DNA of 27,052 bases from Coprococcus sp. (GCA_016297325.1 JAEDGW010000023.1:1-27052); one strand, 5' to 3'. Numbered from the stretch's first letter, positions 14,753 through 22,735 are shown. Translations and numbers: made by a program. The notes: generated by a model not told the origin, from the sequence alone.

Positions 14753-16330
14753 ATGTCAAATATGTTTTGCTTTCAATGTCAGCAGACAGCGGGCGGCTCT
14801 GCCTGTGTCAATACCGGAGTGTGCGGCAAACAGCCGTCCACCTCAAATCTACAGGACGAGCTTGTATGTGAACTCATAAAGCTCGCCGAACTCTCCAAAA
14901 AGGAAAATAAGCACAGTGAGGTCGCCGACAGACTAATAATAGACGGCCTCTTCACCACCCTGACAAATGTCAACTTTGACGACAGCGCTATAAAAGAATT
15001 TATGGGAAGAGTTAAAAACGAGCAGAACAAGATCAGCAGATCTGAGGCTGAAAAGATACACGTGATAGATCTCTGGGATGGCGACACTGATGTTGTATCA
15101 CTGCGCTCCACCCTTCTATTTGGTCTCAAGGGTATGGCAGCATATGCTCACCACGCCATGAACCTTGGATACACAGATAATGAAGTTTTGAAATGGTTCT
15201 ACAAAGGACTTTGTGAGGTAAACAAAGAGCACAGCGTTACAGAATGGATAGAGCTCATCATGGAATTTGGCAAGGTCAACTTCAAATGCATGGAGCTGCT
15301 TGACAAAGCAAACACAGAATCATTTGGCAATCCTGTACCTACAAGGGTAAATGTCGACATTAAAAAAGGGCCATTTATCGTGGTCTCCGGTCACGACCTG
15401 AACGACCTGTCACAGCTTCTTGAGCAGACTGAAAAGTCAGGTGTAAATGTATATACACACTGTGAGATGCTTCCGGCGCACGGCTATCCGGAGCTTCACA
15501 AATATCACCATCTGGCGGGCAATTTCGGAACGGCATGGCAGAGCCAGCAGACAGAATTCGAGAACATACCCGCACCGGTGCTCTTCACCACCAACTGCCT
15601 CATGCCTCCAAGGCCCAGCTACAAGGACAGGATCTACACCACATCAGTCGTTGGCTATGATGGCATGGTTCACATCACCGGCACAAGAGCCGGCAAAAAG
15701 GACTTTACCCCGATCATAAAGCACGCACAGAAACTTGGCGGCTATGAACACGACAGAAGCATGAGCGGTATAAACGGAGGCCACATGCTCACAACAGGAT
15801 TTGGTCACAGCGCAGTGCTGTCACAGGCCGGCAAGATCATAGACGCCATCAAGGCAGGTCATATCAAGCACATTTTCCTTGTGGGCGGCTGTGATGGTGC
15901 GCATCCGGGGCGCAATTATTACACGGAATTTGTGAAGCAGACTCCTATGGACACTATTGTCCTCACCCTCGCCTGTGGCAAATACCGTTTCAACGATCTC
16001 GACCTCGGAGAAATCGACGGAATACCAAGAATACTCGACATGGGTCAGTGCAACGATTCCTACAGCGCCATCAAAGTCGCTCTGGCTCTGGCCGATGCAT
16101 TTCATTGCAGCATAAACGATCTCCCACTCACCCTTGTCCTGTCATGGTATGAGCAGAAGGCTGTCTGCATCCTTCTCACCCTGCTGTCGCTGGGCGTGCG
16201 CAATATGTATATCGGACCGACCCTTCCGGCATTCATGTCTGAGACTGTGGTGAAATATCTGGTGGAAAACTATCAGCTAAACCCGATCACTGCTCCTGAA
16301 CAGGATATGGATGCAATCCTTAAACGATAA
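14753..16330 (+). CDS. hcp: Hydroxylamine reductase / hybrid-cluster protein (Hcp)
   Basis: Class III hybrid-cluster protein of 525 residues. In vitro it reduces hydroxylamine to ammonia; in cells Hcp is best known for reducing nitric oxide to nitrous oxide and for protein S-nitrosylation. All cluster ligands are visible. The [4Fe-4S] cysteines are Cys6, Cys9, Cys18 and Cys24. The hybrid 4Fe-2S-2O cluster has His214, Glu238, Cys282, Cys380 (the persulfide Cys in GGCDGAHPGRN), Cys408, Cys433, Glu467 and Lys469. The start follows AGGAGGT by 9 bases. It is monocistronic, and I see no gene for the partner reductase Hcr nearby. It converges on the SirTM operon, with a shared hairpin between. Confidence 0.97.
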   Translation: MSNMFCFQCQQTAGGSACVNTGVCGKQPSTSNLQDELVCELIKLAELSKKENKHSEVADRLIIDGLFTTLTNVNFDDSAIKEFMGRVKNEQNKISRSEAEKIHVIDLWDGDTDVVSLRSTLLFGLKGMAAYAHHAMNLGYTDNEVLKWFYKGLCEVNKEHSVTEWIELIMEFGKVNFKCMELLDKANTESFGNPVPTRVNVDIKKGPFIVVSGHDLNDLSQLLEQTEKSGVNVYTHCEMLPAHGYPELHKYHHLAGNFGTAWQSQQTEFENIPAPVLFTTNCLMPPRPSYKDRIYTTSVVGYDGMVHITGTRAGKKDFTPIIKHAQKLGGYEHDRSMSGINGGHMLTTGFGHSAVLSQAGKIIDAIKAGHIKHIFLVGGCDGAHPGRNYYTEFVKQTPMDTIVLTLACGKYRFNDLDLGEIDGIPRILDMGQCNDSYSAIKVALALADAFHCSINDLPLTLVLSWYEQKAVCILLTLLSLGVRNMYIGPTLPAFMSETVVKYLVENYQLNPITAPEQDMDAILKR

Positions 16331-16340
16331 AAATACGTTC

Positions 16341-16380
16341 CAAAAATAAAGCTGCATTATCAATTTGATGATAGTGCAGC
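16341..16380. terminator. Bidirectional hairpin between hcp and the sirtuin gene
   Basis: GCTGCA-T-TATCA pairs with TGATA-G-TGCAGC across a 6-base loop. The minus strand continues TTTATTTTTGG, a good T-tract for ending the macrodomain-SirTM transcript. The plus-strand side has a weaker T-tract for hcp. Confidence 0.65.
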
Positions 16381-16465
16381 CTTACTTTGGGCGGATTATA
16401 TCACTTGCCAAAAGCTTTGTCTACAGTTTTTACTAAACTCTCCAAAACGTATATAAATCAATGGG

Positions 16466-17410
16466 TTACACTGTCTTGAATATATCATTTATACTCTCCG
16501 CCATATCTGCATTTATCCCTATAGCCCTACTACCAAGGCTTTCAGGGACCACCGCCTGATCGAGATTTAACCTGATAAGTGTTATGTTATCGTGTTCGCG
16601 TGTCAGCTTTTCAAAAGGAAATCGGATTATGGTTGGCGTGTTGAATCCAACTCCAAGCTCAAGAAGCACAAGCTTCCTATCCAGTGATCTGGCGACAAAA
16701 TCGCCGAAGCTCCGCTCCGCCTTATACCACACACTGTCCTGCACAAAATATCCATCCTTTCGCAGGTTCATATCCATAGGACCTCCACAGACAGGACAAC
16801 GTGGAACCATATATGTTGGAACCTTGCAATCTCTTCTTGCCTGATCCATTTGCAGGAATATCTCTTTTGCATCGTATGTCTTGTTATGACAGGCATGCAC
16901 GCACTGTATATGAAAGTAATCGCCCTGGGTGCAGAATATCTTCTCCTGCGGCAGCCCGGCTTTCACAAATTGTCCATCCGCATTGGTACTCAACACAAAT
17001 ATATCTTTTCCGGAAAGTCCATCCAGAAGCTTCTTGTGAAGCGGTGTGACATCCAGTTTTATCCCGCCCAGCACAGCCTGCTTTGACCAATATCCCCAGT
17101 AACTCTCCTCATCAGGATATGGGTAGAATCCCGCACTGTACATATCCTGCATATATGGGCCATTCCCATATTTCTGCTTAAACTCATCAAAGTTCTTCTC
17201 AAAGAAATCACCGCCATACTGAGCTCCTGCCGCTGCACTCATGCCAGCCCCCGCACCTATGAGCACGCAGTCCGCATCAGCTATCGCCTGTGCTGCCTGC
17301 ATTATCTGTTTTTCATATGGATCGCTCTGATATACGTAATCTCTTGCGGGAGTTCCACAGAGGAATGACTCAAATGTTATTCTTCTTTTTAATAGACCTG
17401 TATCTCTCAC
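16466..17410 (-). CDS. SirTM-type (class M) sirtuin, predicted protein ADP-ribosyltransferase
   Basis: NAD-binding Sir2 protein of 314 residues. It has GAGAGMS (52-58) and TNAD (142-145). The catalytic His of deacetylating sirtuins is replaced by Gln162 in FCTQGDY. This Gln, with the TNxD Asn, is the hallmark of SirTM enzymes, which transfer ADP-ribose to protein rather than deacetylate. Structural zinc cysteines are Cys170, Cys174, Cys205 and Cys208. In staphylococci and streptococci SirTM modifies a lipoylated GcvH-like protein encoded in the same operon with a zinc macrodomain and LplA2. Here only the macrodomain gene is present, 128 bp upstream on the same strand. The start is a GTG at 17410 with AGAAGGTG just upstream. 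The ADP-ribosyltransferase activity is inferred from family knowledge. Confidence 0.88.
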   Translation of the reverse strand: MRDTGLLKRRITFESFLCGTPARDYVYQSDPYEKQIMQAAQAIADADCVLIGAGAGMSAAAGAQYGGDFFEKNFDEFKQKYGNGPYMQDMYSAGFYPYPDEESYWGYWSKQAVLGGIKLDVTPLHKKLLDGLSGKDIFVLSTNADGQFVKAGLPQEKIFCTQGDYFHIQCVHACHNKTYDAKEIFLQMDQARRDCKVPTYMVPRCPVCGGPMDMNLRKDGYFVQDSVWYKAERSFGDFVARSLDRKLVLLELGVGFNTPTIIRFPFEKLTREHDNITLIRLNLDQAVVPESLGSRAIGINADMAESINDIFKTV

Positions 17411-17538
17411 TTTTTCACCTTCTCTTTAATCTGTTCTTATCCTATGTCAAAACTGCTATTGAACTTTTAATCTCCTGCTGGCCTAAAATATCATCATAAT
17501 TATGTATGTACATATATTTGCCAATATACCACTATTTC

Positions 17539-18312
17539 CTATTCAAGCAACTTTCTATATATCCTCTCATCATCTTCCTTAAACACATTGAATACCACCT
17601 TTATTCTGCTGCCTGTCTCTTGCCTGTATGCTTTGACAGTCTCCACAGCTATCTCGGCAGCCCGCTCATTTGGAAACATAAATACGCCTGTGGATATACA
17701 GCAAAATGCTATAGAATCTGCGCCGTTTTCGTCAGCAACCGCAAGACAGCTTCTATAGCAGGACGCCAATAAACGTTCGTGTTCTGCTGTAAGCCTCCCC
17801 TGCACGATCGGGCCGACTGTGTGGATCACATATTTGCACGGAAGGCTGTATGCCGGGGTTATCTTCGCCTGTCCTGTCGCTTCTTCATGTCCCTGCTCAT
17901 GCATGATCTCACCACATCTGTTTCTCAGCTGCACCCCCGCAAATGTGTGGATGCAGTTATCGATACAGTTGTGGCATGGCACGTAACATCCGGTCATGCC
18001 GCTGTTGGCAGCATTTACTATAGCTGAGACCGCAAGCCTTGTTATGTCCCCACGCCACACGTATGTATCCTTCTGGATCTCTGGGATGTCACAAAGCTCC
18101 ACTATGCCTTTCTCATCATTTACCTGTGTCAGATATTCATCTTGTATCTTCAGAAATTCTGAGTCGATGTCTCCCGGCATCCTGACATTCATAAGGGAAC
18201 GTAATAGTCTGCGCTGCTCCTCGCTGCCAGAGGGAATCTGCATACCGGCGCAGTCGCTACGTTCCTCAAGCAACCGTTTTATCAAATATATTCTTCTCTC
18301 ACTCTGATTCAT
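17539..18312 (-). CDS. Zinc-dependent macrodomain protein, predicted ADP-ribosyl hydrolase
   Basis: Macrodomain protein of 257 residues with an N-terminal extension (1-80) typical of SirTM-linked macrodomains. The ADP-ribose pocket shows WRGDIT (86-91), VNAANSG (99-105) and STGVFMFP (207-214). The motif GCYVPCHNCIDNCIHTFAG (108-126) carries the Cys109, His114 and Cys116 pattern of zinc macrodomains, where the metal sits near the substrate. Family members remove the ADP-ribose placed by SirTM. GGAGG lies about 7 bases before the ATG. It is the first gene of a pair with SirTM; the 128-bp gap between them shows no terminator. Upstream are two REP-like palindromes that separate it from the transporter ATPase gene. 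Confidence 0.9.
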   Translation of the reverse strand: MNQSERRIYLIKRLLEERSDCAGMQIPSGSEEQRRLLRSLMNVRMPGDIDSEFLKIQDEYLTQVNDEKGIVELCDIPEIQKDTYVWRGDITRLAVSAIVNAANSGMTGCYVPCHNCIDNCIHTFAGVQLRNRCGEIMHEQGHEEATGQAKITPAYSLPCKYVIHTVGPIVQGRLTAEHERLLASCYRSCLAVADENGADSIAFCCISTGVFMFPNERAAEIAVETVKAYRQETGSRIKVVFNVFKEDDERIYRKLLE

Positions 18313-18336
18313 TTGTTTCCTCCTATATTTCCCAAC

Positions 18337-18388
18337 GGGGGTCAGGCCCCCTCCAGAACTTCCAGGGTAGAATTGGGGTCTGACCCCC
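18337..18388. repeat. REP-like palindrome doublet
   Basis: Two copies of a GGGGTC-GACCCC palindrome: 18337-18351 (GGGGGTCAGGCCCCC) and 18375-18388 (GGGGTCTGACCCCC), separated by 23 bases. The copies are also near-perfect inverted repeats of each other, so together they form one larger hairpin. This arrangement is like BIME/REPIN doublets. It lies between two minus-strand genes and could stall or end transcription. Confidence 0.65.
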
Positions 18389-18395
18389 TCATTCT

Positions 18396-19193
18396 TTACT
18401 CAAGCCCCGCCACAAGGCTGTACTGGCAATCCCTGATCTGTCCATCCGGCAGATTGCACTGATGTCTCTGCCTGTAGACAAGCTGTGCCACAAAATCTGT
18501 CGCCGGATTTTTCAGTATCTCCGCCGGAGTATCGTACTGTTCAACATTGCCTTTGTTCATAACAAGCACTTTTGTGCCAAGCAGAAGCGCTTCCGATATA
18601 TCATGCGTCACGAACATGATGGTTATCTTCGTCTCCTCGTGTATTCTCTTGATCTCCTGCTGAAGCTGTGCTCTCGTTATCTCATCGACTGCACCAAATG
18701 GCTCGTCCATCAGCAGTATAGATGGTGATGCCGCAAGTGCTCTGGCAATACCTACTCTCTGCTGCTGCCCACCGGAAAGTTCTCCCGGATACCTGTTCTT
18801 TATCTCCTCATCAAGCCCCACTATCTTCATCCATTTGGATACGGCGGTCCTTGTCTTTGCCCTGTCCTTTTTATTTAGAAGATTTGGAACATATGATATA
18901 TTCTCTTCCACTGTCATGTGAGGGAAAAGCACGCTTCCCTGTATAGAATAGCCAATGCTTCTGCGAAGCTCAATAAGATCTTTGTTCCTTATATTCTCAC
19001 CGTCTATAAGTATATCTCCATCCGTGGCATCGATAAGTCCATTTATCATCTTAAGAGCTGTCGTCTTGCCGCAGCCTGACGAACCCACTATGGTTACAAA
19101 TTCTCCCTGCTCCACGGTAAGGTTGAGATTTTCTATGACCGTCTTATCGCCATATGCTTTTCTTATATTCTTAAATTCAATAGCCGCATTCAT
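18396..19193 (-). CDS. ABC ATPase of an OpuC/EgtU-type transporter
   Basis: ATP-binding subunit of 265 residues for uptake of a quaternary amine or related compound. Walker A is GSSGCGKTT, the signature is LSGGQQQR, Walker B is ILLMDEP followed by FGAVD, and the switch His is in FVTHDISEA. It lacks the C-terminal CBS domains that osmosensing OpuA/OpuCA ATPases carry, which fits a nutrient or antioxidant importer better than an osmoregulator. I chose the ATG at 19193 because GGAGGT lies about 8 bases upstream; the longer reading to 19268 has none. It follows the permease-binding-protein gene by 158 bp with no clear terminator between, so they are probably one operon. Confidence 0.92.
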   Translation of the reverse strand: MNAAIEFKNIRKAYGDKTVIENLNLTVEQGEFVTIVGSSGCGKTTALKMINGLIDATDGDILIDGENIRNKDLIELRRSIGYSIQGSVLFPHMTVEENISYVPNLLNKKDRAKTRTAVSKWMKIVGLDEEIKNRYPGELSGGQQQRVGIARALAASPSILLMDEPFGAVDEITRAQLQQEIKRIHEETKITIMFVTHDISEALLLGTKVLVMNKGNVEQYDTPAEILKNPATDFVAQLVYRQRHQCNLPDGQIRDCQYSLVAGLE

Positions 19194-19351
19194 TATATAA
19201 ACCTCCAAATCTATAGTAACAAACCCTAACTTCTTCCTGCCAACTCTATGCATCAAGTTTTTCATCAAAATCTAACTTATCCATGTATCTCTCTACACAT
19301 AGGGTGTTCAACAGAACCTGACACATCAAATCAAGACAAGCCGACTTCAAA

Positions 19352-20893
19352 TCATCTTTTCAATAAACTATTATTCTTCAGGAATTCCTCCGCAACATCC
19401 CTCGGCTCCCTGCCTTCAGTCTCAACGTCATAATTCATCTGCGCCATGTCGCTGTCGGTTATGGTGCCCGCAAGCTTATCCAGCACGTCCTTTATCTCCG
19501 GATGACTTTCAAGAACCTCATTTCTGACAACATTTCCGCACATGTATGACGGGTAGAAATTCTTGTCATCCACCAGCACAGTCACATCCGATGCCGCAAG
19601 CTGTCCATCAGTTGTAAATATATTCATCACATCTATCTTTCCTTGATTGATCGCCTGATATTTGAGTCCGATATCCATATCCATCGTCTTCTTGAAATTA
19701 AATCCATACTCGTCGCAGAGCGCATCATATCCATCCTCGCGCTCAAAAAAATCATACTCCGCACCAAAGATAAGCTTGTCCGATACTGCTCTCAGATCCG
19801 AATATGTCTTGATGTTATATTGGTCAGCAATCTCCTTACGCACCACCAGACCATAGGTGTTATTGAAGCCGTACATGCCCACCCAGCTCATTCCAAATGA
19901 ATCTTCGTATTCACTCTCAAGCTCCGTGAACATATCCTCAGTGTACAATCCGTCTTTTTTCAGTACCATGTTCCATGCAGTACCAGTGTACTCAGGATAA
20001 ATGTCAAATTCTCCGCTCTCCATGGCTGGCTGGATATTCGATGTTCCTCCGCCCACACCCTGGGTGATCTCTACATCGAGATCCGTGTCCTGTTCGATCA
20101 GGATGTCGAGCATCTCACCGAGTATGTACTGTTCTGTCATCGGCTTTGTTGCGATGTGCATGGTATCCTTTTTGCCCTTTGGCACAACCTGGACCAGCAC
20201 CAATATCAGGACCAGCATCACACATACCACTGCCATTATCCTGTTCGTCTTCTTTGCCCTGACGCTTCTCTTTGAAAGACGCCTCTCCACAAATCCCAGA
20301 ACAAAGTCAAATGCCAGCGCAAGCAGCGCAATGAGCAGACTTCCTACCATTGTCATCGCAGTGTTATTTGTCGTGATACCCCTGTAGATCGCCACGCCAA
20401 GGCCGCCAGCACCGATGAATGAGGCTATACCGGCAAGCGCTATTGTCATGGTCACCATGTTTCTGATTCCGGAGAGTATGACTGGCATTGCAAGCGGAAG
20501 CTTGACCTTGAACAGGATCTGAGTTCTTGTACTTCCCATGCCCTTTGCCGCCTCAATGATGTTCTCATCCACATTTATAAGTCCGGTGTTGGTATTTCTG
20601 ACCATCGGCAGTAGGGCATATATAGTAAGTGCGATGACAGCCGTCGCATTTCCCACACCCGAAAAAGGTATGAGGAATCCCAGCATGGAAATAGACGGAA
20701 TCGTGTACAGGAAATTTATCACTCCGAGCGTCGGCTTTGACGCCCTCTGATATTCACTTATCAGGATTCCTACCACGCCGCCAAATACTATGGCGATCAC
20801 AATTGCAAGCAACGATATCTCTACATGCTCCACGAGAAGATTAAGGAAAAATCCTTTCTTCTCAAGCAGCAGTGTCCACATTTCTTTTAACAT
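19352..20893 (-). CDS. Fused permease/substrate-binding protein, OpuC/EgtU type
   Basis: A 513-residue fusion. Residues 1-215 form an ABC permease with five to six membrane segments and the ATPase-contacting EAA loop at about 114-139 (ENIIEAAKGMGSTRTQILFK). A further membrane segment (218-236) tethers an extracellular type II substrate-binding domain (about 243-513). That domain shows KPMTEQYILGEM and IYPEYTGTAW, the ligand-pocket regions of choline/betaine/carnitine binders. The same fused architecture defines EgtU ergothioneine transporters, so choline, betaine, carnitine or ergothioneine are all possible. The ATG has GGAGG 7-8 bases upstream. The gene is 5' to its ATPase. Confidence 0.9.
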   Translation of the reverse strand: MLKEMWTLLLEKKGFFLNLLVEHVEISLLAIVIAIVFGGVVGILISEYQRASKPTLGVINFLYTIPSISMLGFLIPFSGVGNATAVIALTIYALLPMVRNTNTGLINVDENIIEAAKGMGSTRTQILFKVKLPLAMPVILSGIRNMVTMTIALAGIASFIGAGGLGVAIYRGITTNNTAMTMVGSLLIALLALAFDFVLGFVERRLSKRSVRAKKTNRIMAVVCVMLVLILVLVQVVPKGKKDTMHIATKPMTEQYILGEMLDILIEQDTDLDVEITQGVGGGTSNIQPAMESGEFDIYPEYTGTAWNMVLKKDGLYTEDMFTELESEYEDSFGMSWVGMYGFNNTYGLVVRKEIADQYNIKTYSDLRAVSDKLIFGAEYDFFEREDGYDALCDEYGFNFKKTMDMDIGLKYQAINQGKIDVMNIFTTDGQLAASDVTVLVDDKNFYPSYMCGNVVRNEVLESHPEIKDVLDKLAGTITDSDMAQMNYDVETEGREPRDVAEEFLKNNSLLKR

Positions 20894-20935
20894 GTTATTC
20901 CCTCCTCAAACTTTATCCTGTGGATTCGGCTTCTA

Positions 20936-21368
20936 TCACAATTTTCTCACCGCATCTACCGGACACTCTTCAAAGCATAATCCGCAGTGCAGGCAGTGAA
21001 TCTGGTTAATCACAAAATCATTGATGCACTTTTGCGGACATATCTGCTATCATCCGGGTACACACTGTTCATGGATGGATTCTCCTCAAATATCCTGTCG
21101 ATCCACATCTTCTGGTCATCCAATTTGCGTGCCTTTCCGTTCAGCCTTATCATCTGGTATTCTCTGTTCATTCCGGTTATCGCAACACTTCCATCACACA
21201 TGAGCTGGGAATAAAAGTCCTTGCCCCTCGCTGTACAGAAATAGATTTTTTCTCCTTCCACCAGCATTATGTCTATTATCCTTATCTGTGGCATGCCCTT
21301 GTCATCCACCGTGGCAAATGCCACATCCTTTATCTCCCTGAGTATCTGCAGCATCTCTCTGTGTTCAT
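20936..21368 (-). pseudogene. Decayed PNPOx-like flavoprotein with C-terminal ferredoxin domain
   Basis: A good start (GGAGGTAAAGCA then ATG at 21368) opens a frame that dies after 12 codons. The real coding frame continues from 21354 one base out of phase, reading MLQILREIKDVAFATVDDKG and so on, an FMN-binding split-barrel (PNPOx-like) domain. That frame runs to YPDDSRY and then stops at 21010. The adjoining frame immediately gives CPQKCIND, then CLHCGLCFEECP and ends at 20936: the tail of a 2[4Fe-4S] ferredoxin domain. Full-length relatives have roughly 40-60 more residues in between, including the first three Cys of the first cluster. So there are at least two lesions: a one-base loss near 21354-21360 and an out-of-frame internal deletion near 21030-21040. 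The gene is dead. A palindromic HxlR-type operator lies upstream (21457-21476). Confidence 0.8.
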
Positions 21369-21456
21369 TGCTTTACCTCCTCGTCTTTTTCTTATCTCTT
21401 GAGCACTATTCTATAAGAGGTTATCTATTAAAAAAAGTACGCACAATATTGTGGCG

Positions 21457-21476
21457 TAGTTACCTGAAGGTTACTA
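21457..21476. promoter_or_regulatory. HxlR-type operator before the dead PNPOx-ferredoxin gene
   Basis: TAGTTACCT-GA-AGGTTACTA: 9-bp arms with one mismatch and a 2-base centre. HxlR-family repressors commonly bind GTTAC/GTAAC palindromes of this form. An HxlR gene lies 0.9 kb away with a partly similar site in its own leader (22275-22293). A flanking TTGTG direct repeat is also seen. Confidence 0.5.
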
Positions 21477-21517
21477 TTGTGGGAAATCAAGGATAAATAA
21501 AAAATTATGACATAAAA

Positions 21518-21550
21518 ATAACCATACCTCATATGAAGTATGGTCATCTA
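21518..21550 (-). terminator. Terminator of the toxin-antitoxin operon
   Basis: On the minus strand GACCATAC-TTCATATGA-GGTATGGTT forms a stem of 7-8 bp and is followed by ATTTTTATG. It starts about 20 bp after the toxin stop codon. Confidence 0.7.
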
Positions 21551-21567
21551 ATAAACCGTTATATTAC

Positions 21568-21870
21568 TCAGATATTTCTTCCCTGGTACTGAACGGTTAC
21601 TATATATACTCTATTTTGTTCCTTATCAATCTTGAATATTACGATGTAGTTATCTACTATCAGTTGCTTATATCCTTTTCCAGCAAATTGCCCAACCAAA
21701 CGATCCTGATGTGATTCAGGCAATTGTTCAAGTGATTTTATCGCATCCCATATCCTATCCGTTTGTCCCTTTGCATTCTCCGGGGTCATCTTCTCAAGCG
21801 CTATATATGCATATATGTCATCGATATCACGAAAGGCTCTGGGATATAAGATTACGCTATATTTATCCAT
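21568..21870 (-). CDS. Type II toxin, RelE/ParE family
   Basis: Small toxin of 100 residues with the RelE/ParE fold pattern: an N-terminal beta strand (YSVILYPRAFRDIDDIYAYIA), two helices, then strands with LIVDNYIVIFKI and a C-terminal VYIVTVQYQGRNI. Whether it cuts ribosome-bound mRNA (RelE) or poisons gyrase (ParE) cannot be settled; the sequence looks closer to ParE/RelE hybrids of Firmicutes. Its ATG overlaps the antitoxin's end by 8 bp (ATGGATAA), a sign of translational coupling. A terminator follows. Confidence 0.9.
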   Translation of the reverse strand: MDKYSVILYPRAFRDIDDIYAYIALEKMTPENAKGQTDRIWDAIKSLEQLPESHQDRLVGQFAGKGYKQLIVDNYIVIFKIDKEQNRVYIVTVQYQGRNI

Positions 21871-22126
21871 AGTATTTTTTGTTCAGACTTTCTATAGCAC
21901 TGTCTACCGATATCAGTTCAGCCCCGTTCTCTACTTCTTTTTCAGCTTCATAGATTGCCTGATCAATCCTGTTGATCTGCGCAAATTTTTCGTACAGCTC
22001 TGCACTCATTACAACTAAATCACTATATCCATTTTTTGTAATAAAAATAGGCTCCTGTTTCTTATGAGCTAATTCTGAAATCTCACTTGTATTTCTCAAA
22101 TCTCTAATTGGCATAATAGTTGGCAT
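21863..22126 (-). CDS. Type II antitoxin, Phd/YefM family
   Basis: Antitoxin of 87 residues. The N-terminal DNA-binding part has IMPIRDLRNTSEISELAHKK and PIFITKNGYSDLVVMSAELYEK, the Phd/YefM signature. The acidic C-terminus (about 55-87) wraps the toxin. I chose the ATG at 22126 because AGAGGTG lies 6 bases upstream. The ATG at 22153 has no ribosome binding site and would lie upstream of the transcription start predicted from the promoter at 22155-22183. The operon is probably autorepressed through the CATAATTATG palindrome in that promoter. Confidence 0.9.
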   Translation of the reverse strand: MPTIMPIRDLRNTSEISELAHKKQEPIFITKNGYSDLVVMSAELYEKFAQINRIDQAIYEAEKEVENGAELISVDSAIESLNKKYYG

Positions 22127-22154
22127 GATCAGCACCTCTCTTTCTTGTGTCATT

Positions 22155-22183
22155 ATTGTAGCATAATTATGTCACGCTGTAAA
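22155..22183 (-). promoter_or_regulatory. Promoter and operator of the toxin-antitoxin operon
   Basis: On the minus strand TTTACA (22183-22178), 17-base spacer, TACAAT (22160-22155). The spacer contains the perfect palindrome CATAATTATG (22162-22171), well placed for repression by the antitoxin. Confidence 0.65.
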
Positions 22184-22339
22184 TGTACAATCTTATGTCA
22201 ACTGTCACCCCAATATGCGCATTCATATTATAAAGCTGGTGTATTTATAGTATGTATGGTGTAATCCGCCTATAAGTAACCAAAAGAAACTATTGGATTT
22301 TATAACCCTATTAAATATTTTTATTAAGAGGTAATTATT

Positions 22340-22669
22340 ATGAGCGACAAATTAAAAGAATTGCCGGCATGTCCGGTTGAGACGACACTAAGTCTTATCG
22401 GCGACAAATGGAAGGTTCTGATCCTGAGAGATCTGATAACCGGCACAAAGAGATTTGGAGAACTGAAAAAATCCATCGGAACTGTTTCACAGAAGTTTCT
22501 CACCGCGCAGCTCCGTGACATGGAGGAAAATGGACTCGTCCACAGAGAGGTGTATGCGGAGGTTCCTCCCAAAGTGGAATACTCACTGACTGAACTCGGT
22601 CAAAGTCTCCAGCCTGTGCTTGATGCAATGAGAAACTGGGGCGAGGATTACAAAAGCAAGAATGCCTGA
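22340..22669 (+). CDS. HxlR-family transcriptional regulator
   Basis: Winged helix-turn-helix regulator of 109 residues, the typical HxlR length. It shows ACPVETTLSLIGDKWKVLIL at the N-terminus, LKKSIGTVSQKFLTAQLRDME for the recognition helix region and VEYSLTELGQSLQPVL for the wing and dimer helix. Cys11 sits where redox-sensing HxlR members (YodB, HypR type) have their reactive cysteine, so it may sense electrophiles or disulfide stress. AGAGG lies 8 bases before the ATG. No regulated gene is beside it: upstream is the divergent toxin-antitoxin unit. The nearest plausible target is the dead PNPOx-ferredoxin gene with its operator. Confidence 0.93.
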   Translation: MSDKLKELPACPVETTLSLIGDKWKVLILRDLITGTKRFGELKKSIGTVSQKFLTAQLRDMEENGLVHREVYAEVPPKVEYSLTELGQSLQPVLDAMRNWGEDYKSKNA

Positions 22670-22695
22670 AAACAACTCTGTTATATACAAAGCAA

Positions 22696-22727
22696 GGGCT
22701 GACTACTCTGTTTAGAGCAGTCAGCCC
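22696..22727. terminator. Hairpin between convergent genes
   Basis: GGGCTGACT-CTCT pairs with AGAG-AGTCAGCCC, one mismatch, 4-base loop. It lies between the HxlR gene and the convergent coiled-coil gene. Neither side has a long T-tract. Confidence 0.6.
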
Positions 22728-22735
22728 AATTATTG

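Noticed and set aside
16466..17410. Ordinary Sir2 protein deacetylase
   Set aside because: The catalytic His is Gln162 and the gene is paired with a zinc macrodomain, both marks of the SirTM class.
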